DNA from: Gemmataceae bacterium
GTDB taxonomy: Bacteria; Planctomycetota; Planctomycetia; Gemmatales; Gemmataceae
Assembly: GCA_022842245.1 (NCBI GenBank)
Contig: JALHPZ010000026.1
Span: 1-64,000, forward strand
Length of the DNA stretch: 64,000 nucleotides
Direction of reading: 5' to 3'
This document shows, in pieces, positions 52,954 through 61,834 of the stretch; positions within the stretch are counted from its first letter, which is position 1; the number at the start of each line of letters is the position of its first letter. The position numbers were made by a program, and so were the translations under genes. Under the pieces are notes generated by a model. That model had not been told where the DNA came from. It ran no database searches and saw nothing but the letters and a program-made list of their open reading frames with translations.

Positions 52954-53801
52954 TACGACTACATTGCCCAGCGTGCGGCAAACGGCTCAAAGCACCCGAG
53001 GACGCTAGAGGCAAATCGGTACAATGCCCTAAATGCTCCGCCAACTTGGTCGTGCCCCCAGTAAAAATGGCTATTCCAATTCTTCCAGTTATTGCTCCAG
53101 ACCAACCAAGTACCTTAATAGAAGATGATGATCCGGAGGAACAATTATCATCTAATACGAAGGCCCACCCGCCAAAAAAGCGGGAAAATGACGATCACGT
53201 CAGCCAAACAAAAACTTATGGCAATAAATCACGCTGTCAATCTTGCGGAAAAACGATCAAACCCGGAGTCGGGCATTGCCCACGATGTGGCGTGAGCAAT
53301 CGAAAAACCACAAACAATGACGACAAAGACGAATCATATATAGAGTTCCGCCTGAAACGAGATCGGGCAACGCATGATCAAGTCCGCACACTCCGTTGGC
53401 TTGTGATAATTGACGCTGTGATCTCGTTTTTATTGTTTCCAGCATATATGTTTGAGGGCGCGATAATTGAAGCCTTGGCCCCACGCCAAGGGGTTGAAAA
53501 TATAATTGCGCCTCGGGCGAATGCCCCTTTGCTTATGTTTTTGTGCTCAATATTGTTGATATTCATGGCACTCTCTTTGGTTGCTTGGGTAGGACTATAT
53601 AACCTGAAACCCTGGTCAAGATGGCTATTTCTTGGCATTACATTTGCAGGATTTGCTTTGCAAGTTATTTTTGGATTGTTCGATTTTTCCTACCGTTGGG
53701 GACTTATAAGTGCAATTGATTCATCGAGTCAATTATTAGTAGGGGCGATTCTTGCCATGGTTTTTGCCTCACCTTTACGTGAAAAATTCGATGCTAAATA
53801 A
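52950..53801 (+). CDS. Zinc-ribbon membrane protein of unknown function
   Basis: The 283-aa protein starts with a zinc ribbon (MIRLHCPACGKRLKAPEDAR, Cys 6, 9, 26, 29). After a charged linker there is a second ribbon (CQSCGKTIKPGVGHCPRCG), then about four hydrophobic spans (LVIIDAVISFLLFPAYMF, LLMFLCSILLIFMALSLVAW, WLFLGITFAGFALQVIF, LLVGAILAMVFASP). The N-terminal ribbon is shared with the kinase at 30743-33592 and the propeller protein at 56833-58710. The gene is plainly AT-richer than its neighbours, especially in the 3' half, suggesting recent acquisition or relaxed codon use. Role unknown. Confidence 0.75.
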   Translation: MIRLHCPACGKRLKAPEDARGKSVQCPKCSANLVVPPVKMAIPILPVIAPDQPSTLIEDDDPEEQLSSNTKAHPPKKRENDDHVSQTKTYGNKSRCQSCGKTIKPGVGHCPRCGVSNRKTTNNDDKDESYIEFRLKRDRATHDQVRTLRWLVIIDAVISFLLFPAYMFEGAIIEALAPRQGVENIIAPRANAPLLMFLCSILLIFMALSLVAWVGLYNLKPWSRWLFLGITFAGFALQVIFGLFDFSYRWGLISAIDSSSQLLVGAILAMVFASPLREKFDAK

Positions 53802-53864
53802 CTCCTCCACTTGGGTGGATCGCGGTCAGGCGGCGGCGGAGGGGCATTGATATCAAGAGAAGGG

Positions 53865-54066
53865 AACGCGGCTCATTTATTACTCGCGGCAGATAGTTTG
53901 CTCCCCACTCTCGTCGTCGGTCTCGGCCGGTTCAAAGAAGAACTTCCCGGCGAACGGCGCGGCGTCAGTTCGCAGGTGTCGGACACGTCAAGCCACCGGC
54001 GGACTGACGCCACGCCGTTCGCCGATGCAAACGAGCCTAGTTTCACACGACTACTCACCGCCGCTC
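53865..54066. repeat. Dispersed palindromic repeat, copy B
   Basis: Related to 52207-52425 (direct orientation). It contains an inverted repeat with 31-base arms at 53948-53978 and 53994-54024 matching at 28 positions. On the minus strand the right arm reads as GERRGVSPPV, a peptide I associate with spurious small ORFs in planctomycete genomes, which points to a widespread repeat family. It separates the zinc-ribbon gene from the convergent membrane-protein gene and could also act as a terminator. Confidence 0.7.
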
Positions 54067-54517
54067 ACTTCCTGCCGCCGAATTCCTTGTTCGCCACGAA
54101 GATCGGGAAGACGATGTTCACGACGATGCCCAGCCCGATGCCGATGCGCGAGCTCCACAACGCCCAGCCGCCGCGATAGCGGTTCGCGTGATAGCAATGG
54201 ATCGACCAGACTAGGCCGAAGATCGGCGCCCAGAAGGCGACGACGCCGAGGATCGGGAACAGCCGCGAGAGCAACGGCGTTTCGGCCGAGTCGTAGTGGA
54301 TGCGGTCGTCCACGATCCGTGCGTGGCGTTGCCGGGGCATTTCCAGCAGCATGATCAGCAGCCCCAGCACGAACCCGAACGCGACGGCGATGCCCAGTAT
54401 CGCCGGGTTGAGCGGCGGACGCTCGAACGCCACCGCCGCGCCGACCAGTCCGAAGAAGGCCGCGAGCGCGAACGGGATCGCCCAGCATTCGAATCGCAAG
54501 TTCGATATTGCAATCAT
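54065..54517 (-). CDS. Small integral membrane protein, unknown
   Basis: The 150-aa product has about four hydrophobic spans: CWAIPFALAAFFGLVGAAVA, LGIAVAFGFVLGLLIMLLEM, LFPILGVVAFWAPIFGLVW and IGIGLGIVVNIVFPIFV. Between spans 2 and 3 is a short cytoplasmic-type stretch (PRQRHARIVDDRIHYDSAET). The GC-rich codon pattern matches core genes, unlike the adjacent island. No family recognised. Confidence 0.72.
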   Translation of the reverse strand: MIAISNLRFECWAIPFALAAFFGLVGAAVAFERPPLNPAILGIAVAFGFVLGLLIMLLEMPRQRHARIVDDRIHYDSAETPLLSRLFPILGVVAFWAPIFGLVWSIHCYHANRYRGGWALWSSRIGIGLGIVVNIVFPIFVANKEFGGRK

Positions 54518-54662
54518 CAGACCATGCTACCAATAACGGGGCCGCAAGGTTTCGGCCAGCCGAGAGGTATCAACACGCACCGGCTCGTCGGCAGCGGAAT
54601 CGGCGCAAGTCCTTGCGGGTCCACTCGCTTGACCGGCCATCGGGAGTGGGTCCGGAATTCTG

Positions 54663-54704
54663 AGTGGGTCCGCCGGGGGGTGGCGCGGGAGCGGCGGACC
54701 CACT
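54663..54704. repeat. 42-bp hairpin repeat, copy 2 (upstream of the FAD oxidoreductase)
   Basis: Identical over all 42 bases to 24442-24483: 12-base perfect arms and an 18-base loop. The shared partial arm GGAGTGGGTCCGGA again lies about 20 bases before it, and CTTGC-GGGTCC is found further upstream in both. It ends 88 bases before the chosen start of the downstream gene. Confidence 0.85.
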
Positions 54705-54792
54705 TTTGCGGGCACGGCGTCGATGGCCGGCCGCCGCCATATGCTTGACCATGCAGCGCGCTGCCTTCCTCTTCCCTCTTCGGGACCCTCCC

Positions 54793-56832
54793 ATGCTCCG
54801 CCTCGCACTCCTCGCGATCGCGCTACCCTTCACACCGACCCTCCGCGCGGCGGATATCGTCGTCTACGGCGGCACGTCCGCGGGCGTCACGGCCGCCATC
54901 CAGGCGAAGCGGATGGGCAAGACCGTCGTGCTCGTCGAGCCGACGAAGCACGTCGGCGGCCTCACGACCGGCGGCCTCGGCTGGACCGACAGCGGCAACA
55001 AGGCCGTCGTCGGCGGCATCAGCCGCGAGTTCTACCGATGGGTGAAGAAGTATTACGACGACCCGACGGTGTGGAAGTACGAGAAGCAAGCCGACTACAA
55101 GAACTACCGCAAGGACGAGGACGCGATGTGGACCTTCGAGCCGAAGGTCGCCGAGATGATCCTGCGCGAGATGCTGGCCGAGGCGAAGGTGGACCTCGTC
55201 GAGGGCGAACGGCTCGACCGCGCGAAGGGCGTGACGCTCGACGGCAAGCGGATCGTGTCGATCGCGATGGAGTCGGGCAAGACCTACGAGGGGAAGATGT
55301 TCATCGACGCCACCTACGAAGGCGACCTGATGGCGGCGGCGAAGGTGAGCTACACGGTGGGCCGCGAGGCGAACGCGAAGTACGACGAGACGCTCAACGG
55401 CATCGCCCGCGCGTGGAACAAGCACAACCACCGGTTCGTCGTGAAGGTCGATCCGTACGTGAAGCCCGGCGACCCGTCGAGCGGCCTGTTGCACGGCATC
55501 GACAAGGACCTCGGCCGCGAGGGCGACGGCGACCACCGGTTGCAGGCGTTCTGCTTCCGCATGTGCATGAGCAACGTGGCCGCGAACCGCATCCCGTTCC
55601 CGAAGCCCGAGGGCTATGACGAGGCGAAGTACGAGTTGCTCTTTCGCAACTTCGAGGCCGGCGACCTGCGCTTCCCGATGAAGCCCGACATGATGCCGAA
55701 CGGCAAGACCGATACGAACAACAACTGCGCCGTGAGCACCGACTACATCGGCCAGAACCATGCGTATCCCGAAGCGAGCTACGCGGAGCGCGAGAAGATC
55801 ATCAAGGAGCACGAGGTCTATCAGAAGGGGCTGATGTGGAGCCTGGCGAACCATCCGCGCGTGCCGAAGACGATCCGGGACCAGATGGCGAAGTGGGGCC
55901 TGCCGAAGGACGAGTTCGAGGCGACCGGCGGCTGGCCGCACCAGATCTACGTGCGCGAGGCGCGGCGGATGGTGAGCGATTACGTGCACACCGAATCCGA
56001 CTGCCGCCGTCGCAAGCCGACGCCGCAGTCGGTCGGGATGGGGTCTTACAACATGGACTCGCACAACTGCGCCCGGTACGTCACGCCCGAGGGCTTCGTG
56101 CAGAACGAAGGGGACGTGCAGGTCAGCCCCGGCGGGCCGTACCAGATCAGCTATCTGTCGATCGTGCCGAAGGCGGCGGAGTGCCCGAACCTGCTGGTGC
56201 CGGTGTGCGTGAGCAGTTCGCACATCGCGTATGGCTCGATTCGCATGGAGCCGGTGTTCATGGTGCTGGGCCAGAGCGCCGCGACGGGGGCCGCCCTTGC
56301 CATCGATGACGGCGTGCCGGTGCAGAAGGTTAGCTACGAGAAGCTGAAGAAGCAACTCCTCGCGGACAAGCAAGTGCTGGAGTACCAGGGCGGCCCCGGC
56401 GCGAAAGGGGTCGACGCGAAGAAGCTCGCCGGGATCGTGCTGGACGACAACGACGGCAAGCCGACCGGCGACTGGGCTTTCTCCGCCAGCACGGGGCACT
56501 TCATCGGCAACGGCTACCTGCACGACGGCAACGAGGCGAAAGGGAAGAAGTCGATGCGGTACACGCCGAAGTTCGACGCGGCCGGGAAATACGAGGTCTT
56601 CCTGCACTTCAGCGCCAACGCGAACCGGGCGACGAACGTGCCGGTGATGGTTAAGTCGGCCGATGGCGAGAAGACGATAACGGTGAACCAGCGGAAGGCG
56701 CACGGCGACACCGGCTTCTCGCTTGGCACGTTCGCGTTCGAGAAGGGTGTCGCGGGTTACGTCGAGATCCGCACGACCGGCACCGACGGCCACGTCATCG
56801 CCGACGCCGTTCGGTTCGTGGAGAAGAAGTGA
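54793..56832 (+). CDS. Exported FAD-dependent oxidoreductase with golvesin-like C-terminal domain
   Basis: Start chosen at ATG 54793, giving a good signal peptide (MLRLALLAIALPFTPTLRA); an ATG at 54751 is also in frame. The 679-aa protein follows with an FAD-binding Rossmann start, ADIVVYGGTSAGVTAAIQAK, the second motif HVGGLTTGGLGWTD and the MFIDATYEGDLMAAA segment, matching the FAD_oxidored family of planctomycetes. The C-terminal about 130 residues (GHFIGNGYLHDGNEAKGKKS to HVIADAVRFV) look like a golvesin-type beta-sandwich carbohydrate-binding domain. A periplasmic oxidase or dehydrogenase acting on a glycan is plausible; the substrate is unknown. Confidence 0.87.
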   Translation: MLRLALLAIALPFTPTLRAADIVVYGGTSAGVTAAIQAKRMGKTVVLVEPTKHVGGLTTGGLGWTDSGNKAVVGGISREFYRWVKKYYDDPTVWKYEKQADYKNYRKDEDAMWTFEPKVAEMILREMLAEAKVDLVEGERLDRAKGVTLDGKRIVSIAMESGKTYEGKMFIDATYEGDLMAAAKVSYTVGREANAKYDETLNGIARAWNKHNHRFVVKVDPYVKPGDPSSGLLHGIDKDLGREGDGDHRLQAFCFRMCMSNVAANRIPFPKPEGYDEAKYELLFRNFEAGDLRFPMKPDMMPNGKTDTNNNCAVSTDYIGQNHAYPEASYAEREKIIKEHEVYQKGLMWSLANHPRVPKTIRDQMAKWGLPKDEFEATGGWPHQIYVREARRMVSDYVHTESDCRRRKPTPQSVGMGSYNMDSHNCARYVTPEGFVQNEGDVQVSPGGPYQISYLSIVPKAAECPNLLVPVCVSSSHIAYGSIRMEPVFMVLGQSAATGAALAIDDGVPVQKVSYEKLKKQLLADKQVLEYQGGPGAKGVDAKKLAGIVLDDNDGKPTGDWAFSASTGHFIGNGYLHDGNEAKGKKSMRYTPKFDAAGKYEVFLHFSANANRATNVPVMVKSADGEKTITVNQRKAHGDTGFSLGTFAFEKGVAGYVEIRTTGTDGHVIADAVRFVEKK

Positions 56833-58710
56833 CTATTTCGCCGTGCCGTCGGCGGTGATGGTTAGCGCCATCGCCTTCCATTTGTCGCCCGTCAGCGATG
56901 GCGAGTAATCCTCGGGCGGCACGGTCACGTTCACCAGAACCGCCTTCTTGGCGTCCTTTGCGTCGGGCAGCAGGCACCAGTGCTTCGCACCGTCGGCCGC
57001 CACGATCGTCGGCTTCGCGGTGCGGAAGCCGGCGATCAACTGGTTGGTATCGGCGTCCCAAGCCAGGCCCTGTCCCTTATCGGTGAAGATCGAGAAGGCT
57101 TCCGGCCGCGTCCACTCCGCGGATCGGGGCACACCGACCTCGGCGTCGAGCGGTTGGTCGCTACCAGGCTTGGGATCGCCGATACGTGCGTGGAGGAAAC
57201 GAACGTGTTCGCCAGGTTCGGACGCGCGGTAGGCGACTGCGAGCCGGTTGCCGCCGCCGTCGACCGCGAGCGCGAGGCAATCCGTCGGACCATTGGGCAC
57301 GCTCAGCGCGAGTTGCGGTTTGCCACCCGGCGCGACCGAATAGATCGCGCCGCCGCCGTAGGCGAAGACAAGGCTTTTGTTCGGATCACGATCGCGATGG
57401 AATGCGAGCGATTGCCGCTCGACCAGGTTCGTCGCCCCGGGAAAGGGTTCGCTCGCGCCGACCTTTTTTTTGCCGACGAGGTCCCAGCTTTCCACGACGC
57501 CAGCCTTGGAAACGATGACGAGTTTTTCGTCGGTGAGGAAGTGGATCGACGCGATGCCAGGATGGGCCGATTTGTCCTTGCCGTTCATTTCGCCTGAGAG
57601 GTCGAGTCCGTCCACGAGCACGGTCTTCGTGCCGAGTTGGACGACGGTGAGCTTGCCGGCGGGATGTTCGAACGCGAAGCGGTCGCCCCCGGGACCGACA
57701 TCGCCGATGCGCGGATAGGCCTTCACGGCGTCCGCCGGTACTTCGGTCTGATCGATCCGGCGCAAGGTGTTCAAGGCGTACCGGTCGATCGTGTCCTTCA
57801 TCCCCTTTCCACCAAGCCCGTCGAAGGTGCGTCTCGTCACGAGCACCACAGGTCCCTCGGAGCCGCCGACCATCACTTGTTTCACCGAGGCGAGGTCGTG
57901 ATCGAGCGCGATGGTCGCCGTCGGCTTCTCGTAGGCTTTGGGTTTGTCGGCGAATGGCGGCAGTTTCAGCCCTCCCGACACCTTCGGCCCGCCTCGCGGC
58001 GCTTTGGGATTAGTGCGACGGTCCGGGGCCGACTGGCCGGCGACCGGTGCCGGCTTCGGGTCCACGGCCGATTTCGCCTTTTCCTCGACCGGCTTCGAAG
58101 GTTCGGGGGTCGGTGCCGAATCGGTCGGAGAGGCATTCGCGACCGCGGGTTGGGGCGATTGCGATTTCTGGTATTCCATGAGGGCATAGAATCCGCCGGC
58201 CCCGCCCCCGGCACAGAGCAGCGCCGCTAACAAGAGCTTGACCGTGCGCCCACGCCCTGCAGCCGGCGCGGGCGCCTTGGTTCGATACGAAGGCGAACGC
58301 GCCGAACTTTTCGCGGCCGATTCAGCTTTATCCGGCTTCGTCTTGTATTTGGATTTCGATTTGGGTTCCGGCGCCGGCTCGGCCTCGGTCGGCCCGGCCG
58401 TCGGAATTGCGAAGGGATTGTCGTCCGCGACCGGCTCCGTCTTCGGTTCGGATTTCGGTGCCGGCTTGGGTTCCGCTTTCTTCACAACAGGAGGAGCCGG
58501 TGGCGTCGGCGGCTGGTCGAACGCGAACGGGGCATCGGCGATCACGCTCAGATGTTCGGAATCGCCCGTGCTATCCATCTCGGAGTTCGTGTCGCCTCCG
58601 GGAATCCGAAACGCATGCTGGCACCGTTTGCAGCGGGCTTTTTTTCCGGCCATGCCCGGAGGCGCTTTCAGTATCCCCTTGCATTGCGGACAGGCAATCT
58701 CAACGGACAT
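56833..58710 (-). CDS. Zinc-ribbon, single-span protein with extracytoplasmic beta-propeller
   Basis: Start at ATG 58710, right before MSVEIACPQCKGILKAPPGM. The 625-aa protein has an N-terminal zinc ribbon (Cys 7, 10, 27, 30), a Pro/Lys/Glu-rich linker (about 60-155), and a membrane span (VKLLLAALLCAGGGAGGFYAL). After a second disordered Pro-rich stretch comes a WD40/YVTN-like propeller (TIALDHDLASVKQVMVGGSE, GIASIHFLTDEKLVIVSKAG, CLALAVDGGGNRLAVAYRAS). The layout is zinc ribbon inside, propeller outside. It converges with the FAD oxidoreductase gene, adjacent without a gap. Function unknown. Confidence 0.8.
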   Translation of the reverse strand: MSVEIACPQCKGILKAPPGMAGKKARCKRCQHAFRIPGGDTNSEMDSTGDSEHLSVIADAPFAFDQPPTPPAPPVVKKAEPKPAPKSEPKTEPVADDNPFAIPTAGPTEAEPAPEPKSKSKYKTKPDKAESAAKSSARSPSYRTKAPAPAAGRGRTVKLLLAALLCAGGGAGGFYALMEYQKSQSPQPAVANASPTDSAPTPEPSKPVEEKAKSAVDPKPAPVAGQSAPDRRTNPKAPRGGPKVSGGLKLPPFADKPKAYEKPTATIALDHDLASVKQVMVGGSEGPVVLVTRRTFDGLGGKGMKDTIDRYALNTLRRIDQTEVPADAVKAYPRIGDVGPGGDRFAFEHPAGKLTVVQLGTKTVLVDGLDLSGEMNGKDKSAHPGIASIHFLTDEKLVIVSKAGVVESWDLVGKKKVGASEPFPGATNLVERQSLAFHRDRDPNKSLVFAYGGGAIYSVAPGGKPQLALSVPNGPTDCLALAVDGGGNRLAVAYRASEPGEHVRFLHARIGDPKPGSDQPLDAEVGVPRSAEWTRPEAFSIFTDKGQGLAWDADTNQLIAGFRTAKPTIVAADGAKHWCLLPDAKDAKKAVLVNVTVPPEDYSPSLTGDKWKAMALTITADGTAK

Positions 58711-58817
58711 GGAGCGGTTCTCAATGGGGCGCAAACGGATATCGACGAGTCTGGCTTCCACTCTAGCCGGCGGGTTCCCTTGTGTAAAGGACACGACGGC
58801 TTTGACAATCGTCCGGA

Positions 58818-60230
58818 ATGGCCATAGGCTCTCGTACCATGTACGACCGTCAGAACGCGATCGCTCTCATCGCCGTCGGCGCGATCGCCGCGTTTGTCGG
58901 CGCAAACACCCTGCGGCCCACCCTTGATGCCGATACTGGCTGGCATCTTCGCATCGGGCAGTTCATCGACAATCAAGGCACCGTACCCGCAACCGATCCG
59001 ATCTCGCGCATCGGCATTGATGACGCGGTCCGCTGGCAGGCGTACAGCTGGCTCCACGAATGGATAATGCACCGCTGGTATGTCGCACGCGGCGACGCGG
59101 GAATTCTGGAAATGCGGACCGCGCTCGTCGGCTTATCCACCGGCTCCGTATTCGCGTTCGTATTCGGCCGATTCGGATTTCGCCCTGTCTCGTTTCTGCT
59201 TTCCCTCGGTTTCGCGTTCACCCTGACTCCCATGACAACTGAACGGCCCTGGCATTACACGATCGCGTTCACGGCAATCACGTTGCGGTCCGTTCTGATC
59301 GCCCGCGAATCGGGTTCAGCCCAACCTGTCTACGTGCTGATCCCGCTCTTTGCACTTTGGGCGAACCTTCACATCCAATTCGTTCTCGGCTGGCTCATCC
59401 TTGGGCTTTGGTGCGTCGATCCGGGCCGGTCGAGCTGCCGCCCGGCTGTGGTCATAAGTATCGGTTGCATCCTCGCGACTTTCGCGAATCCCTATCACAT
59501 CCGACTTCTCGAAGTGATCCTGGATTACGCGACTCAAAGCGCTCCGCGAGAACTGATTCAGGAACTCGCCCCCCCAAGCGTTCGTAGTCTCCCGTTTCTC
59601 GCCGCGGCCTCGCTCGTCCTCGGCGCCGTCCACGGAATCGCGAGGCGGCGAACGATTGGTTTCTTCGAATTCGGACTGTTACTCGCCGCCGGACTCGTGG
59701 GAATGCGCATGAATCGCGATCTGTGGTTTGCCGCGCTGTTGGCAATCGCGGCGATCCGCCAACCTTTCCCAGCCAGCTCGACGGTACGCTCGGTGTCCGT
59801 TCTGCTGACGGTCCTGACCGTCCTCATCGGTATGCGAATTCTCAACTCATCCGGGTTGTTGGGCAACACCGACATCGCCGCCGCGCAAGCCCGGGCGTAC
59901 CCGGTGCATGCCGTCGAGTTCCTCAAGGCCGAACGGCCACCCGGTCCGCTGTTCAACGATATCAGTTGGGGCGGACACCTTGCGTGGGCACTTCCGGAGT
60001 ACCCGGTGACGATCGACGGGCGCACGAACCTCTACGGCAACACTCGGCTGCTGCAATCGTCTCGGACCTGGTCGACGCCGGACGGATGGATGACGGATGT
60101 CGAGTTCGCGAAGTGCAAGGTCATAATCGCCCGCGTCGGAAGGCCGCTTACGGACGCCCTGCGCGGGATGCCGGACGAATGGCGCATCCTTCATCAAGAT
60201 GCTGTCGCCGTCGTGTTCGTCCGGAAATGA
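58818..60230 (+). CDS. Polytopic membrane protein, possible glycosyltransferase-C-like
   Basis: Start at ATG 58818 or, equally possible, ATG 58839. The product of up to 470 aa has roughly ten to twelve hydrophobic spans and, near the N-terminus, TLDADTGWHLRIGQFIDNQG. A D-x-D pattern in the first loop after span one and a soluble C-terminal part (WGGHLAWALPEYPVTIDGRT) resemble membrane mannosyltransferase-like proteins (GT-C fold). The family is not certain. It is divergent from the zinc-ribbon propeller gene over about 107 bases. Confidence 0.72.
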   Translation: MAIGSRTMYDRQNAIALIAVGAIAAFVGANTLRPTLDADTGWHLRIGQFIDNQGTVPATDPISRIGIDDAVRWQAYSWLHEWIMHRWYVARGDAGILEMRTALVGLSTGSVFAFVFGRFGFRPVSFLLSLGFAFTLTPMTTERPWHYTIAFTAITLRSVLIARESGSAQPVYVLIPLFALWANLHIQFVLGWLILGLWCVDPGRSSCRPAVVISIGCILATFANPYHIRLLEVILDYATQSAPRELIQELAPPSVRSLPFLAAASLVLGAVHGIARRRTIGFFEFGLLLAAGLVGMRMNRDLWFAALLAIAAIRQPFPASSTVRSVSVLLTVLTVLIGMRILNSSGLLGNTDIAAAQARAYPVHAVEFLKAERPPGPLFNDISWGGHLAWALPEYPVTIDGRTNLYGNTRLLQSSRTWSTPDGWMTDVEFAKCKVIIARVGRPLTDALRGMPDEWRILHQDAVAVVFVRK

Positions 60231-60236
60231 TCGGCC

Positions 60237-61070
60237 TCAATTCCCAAAGGCCCACGACGCCGCTTGCTGAATGAAGTTGGGCTCCGCGACGACGGGTGCC
60301 TGACCGTTTCGCACGGCGAGGTCCCACTGCTGCGGATCGTCCGGCAGGTTCTGTCCCGTGAGCGCGACCAATCCTTCGTGGGCGCGATCCGCCATGGCCG
60401 GGTCTCGCGTCTTTTCCATCGCCAGGACTTTCGCCAGGGCCGCGACCGAGTCCTGGCTGCGCATCGACTTCAACCCGCGGACCGCGGCCAATCGCGTGTC
60501 GCGGTCGGAGCCGCCGGTCTTCTCCACGCCCGTCGCGATCTGGACCAGGACCGGAACGGCTTCCGGGTTGTTCGATTTCGCCAGCGACTCCACGGCCCGG
60601 CTTCGGATTACGCTGGCCACTTCCGGCGCGAACCCGACCGGTCCCGCGAGGGATCGAGTCGCCGTAGGAGCCGGATTCAGCGGATCGACCGGCGTACCGC
60701 CCGCCTGATAATAGGCCGCTGTCAGGCTCTTCGTGGCGCGCGGATCGCGGAACCGTCCCAGGGCGTCGATCGCCGCAACGCGAACCACCGGGCTGGGATC
60801 GTTGATGGCAGCGTCGGTCAGCAAACGAAGGGCTTCTTCTTGTTCCGGTTCGCCGCGACCGTTGGCTAGCGGTTCCTTGAGCTTCCTCATCGCGGTCGCG
60901 CGATCGTCCCCTTCCGAACTCTTCCGCATCGCCTCCAACGGATCGCGACGATCGAACATCGTCCCGACGGGATCGTCGCGGAACCTTCGGCTGCTGACCT
61001 TATCCCAAGTGCCGGTGCAGCCCGTCAGACCGACCACGAGAACCAAGACGGCGAAGATCGGTCGAGACAT
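60237..61070 (-). CDS. HEAT-repeat lipoprotein
   Basis: The 277-aa product starts with a lipoprotein signal (IFAVLVLVVGLTGCTGTW, lipobox LTGC). It then has HEAT-like units (DPSPVVRVAAIDALGRFRDP, VIRSRAVESLAKSNNPEA, DTRLAAVRGLKSMRSQDS, ADRAHEGLVALTG). It would be lipid-anchored at the periplasmic or outer-membrane face and serve as an interaction scaffold. It converges with the polytopic membrane protein gene, 6 bases apart. Confidence 0.82.
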   Translation of the reverse strand: MSRPIFAVLVLVVGLTGCTGTWDKVSSRRFRDDPVGTMFDRRDPLEAMRKSSEGDDRATAMRKLKEPLANGRGEPEQEEALRLLTDAAINDPSPVVRVAAIDALGRFRDPRATKSLTAAYYQAGGTPVDPLNPAPTATRSLAGPVGFAPEVASVIRSRAVESLAKSNNPEAVPVLVQIATGVEKTGGSDRDTRLAAVRGLKSMRSQDSVAALAKVLAMEKTRDPAMADRAHEGLVALTGQNLPDDPQQWDLAVRNGQAPVVAEPNFIQQAASWAFGN

Positions 61071-61137
61071 GGGCGACGGCTCCGATGCGCGGCAACTACC
61101 CCGAATCGGAGCGGAATAGCGTCGCGGAAACCGTTCG

Positions 61138-61737
61138 TCAATCGGAACCAGGGTTGGCCGTGGGTTCCGGATCGGGAAGGCCCGGAATCGGCGGCATGGA
61201 TCGATTCGCCAGCCCCGGCATCGATAGGATCGACTCGCCGGGTTTCGCGGCGGTCGGAATGATGATTGGCTTGAATTCGCCGCTCACGAGGTCCAGCACC
61301 ATGCACGTCTTCGGATTCGCCCGGAACAGAGCGCCGGGATTCGCGACCAGCGTCTTGCCCGTGCGGTGTTGTTCCCGGACATGTGTGTGGCCGTAGAAAA
61401 GGTAGTCGAAATAGTTGCAGTGTTCGAGTTCGTAGAACTGGTGGCGGTCGTGCGAATGGCACCAGGCGATGCGTCGACCGGCCAGTTCCATCGCCCCGAA
61501 GGCGTCGTGCGCCTGTCCGCCGATATCGCGGATCGCCGCCAGCAGTTTTCCCTTGTCCTTGTCCCAGTTCCCGAAAACGAAGTGGGTCGGCAGCGGTTTG
61601 AAGAGCGTGACGGTGTCCGGCGTTTCGATGTCGCCGCAATGGAGGACCAGTTCGACCTTCTGCTCGCCGAGCAGGCGGACGGCGTCGGCGACCACTTCGT
61701 GCCGGTCGTGCGTATCGCTGATAACCCCGATCCGCAT
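61138..61737 (-). CDS. YfcE-type metallophosphoesterase
   Basis: The 199-aa enzyme carries the full calcineurin-like metal set: MRIGVISDTHDRHEV, LVLHCGDIETPD, FVFGNWDKDKG (Asn/Asp of the GNHD-type motif), WCHSHD and FYGHTHVREQ, with LVANPGALF. The family includes YfcE/MJ0936 phosphodiesterases that act on phosphodiester bonds with Mn or similar metals. The C-terminal about 30 residues are an extra Pro-rich tail. Same strand as the HEAT lipoprotein gene, 67 bases upstream of it. Confidence 0.9.
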   Translation of the reverse strand: MRIGVISDTHDRHEVVADAVRLLGEQKVELVLHCGDIETPDTVTLFKPLPTHFVFGNWDKDKGKLLAAIRDIGGQAHDAFGAMELAGRRIAWCHSHDRHQFYELEHCNYFDYLFYGHTHVREQHRTGKTLVANPGALFRANPKTCMVLDLVSGEFKPIIIPTAAKPGESILSMPGLANRSMPPIPGLPDPEPTANPGSD

Positions 61738-61834
61738 GTCGTCCTCGTCGCTGCCGCGCGGTGCCCCGTTCGCATTACGATACCAGACCGGGGCGGTCGC
61801 GGGGAGTCGAACTGCGCAGGCGATAACCGGAGAG

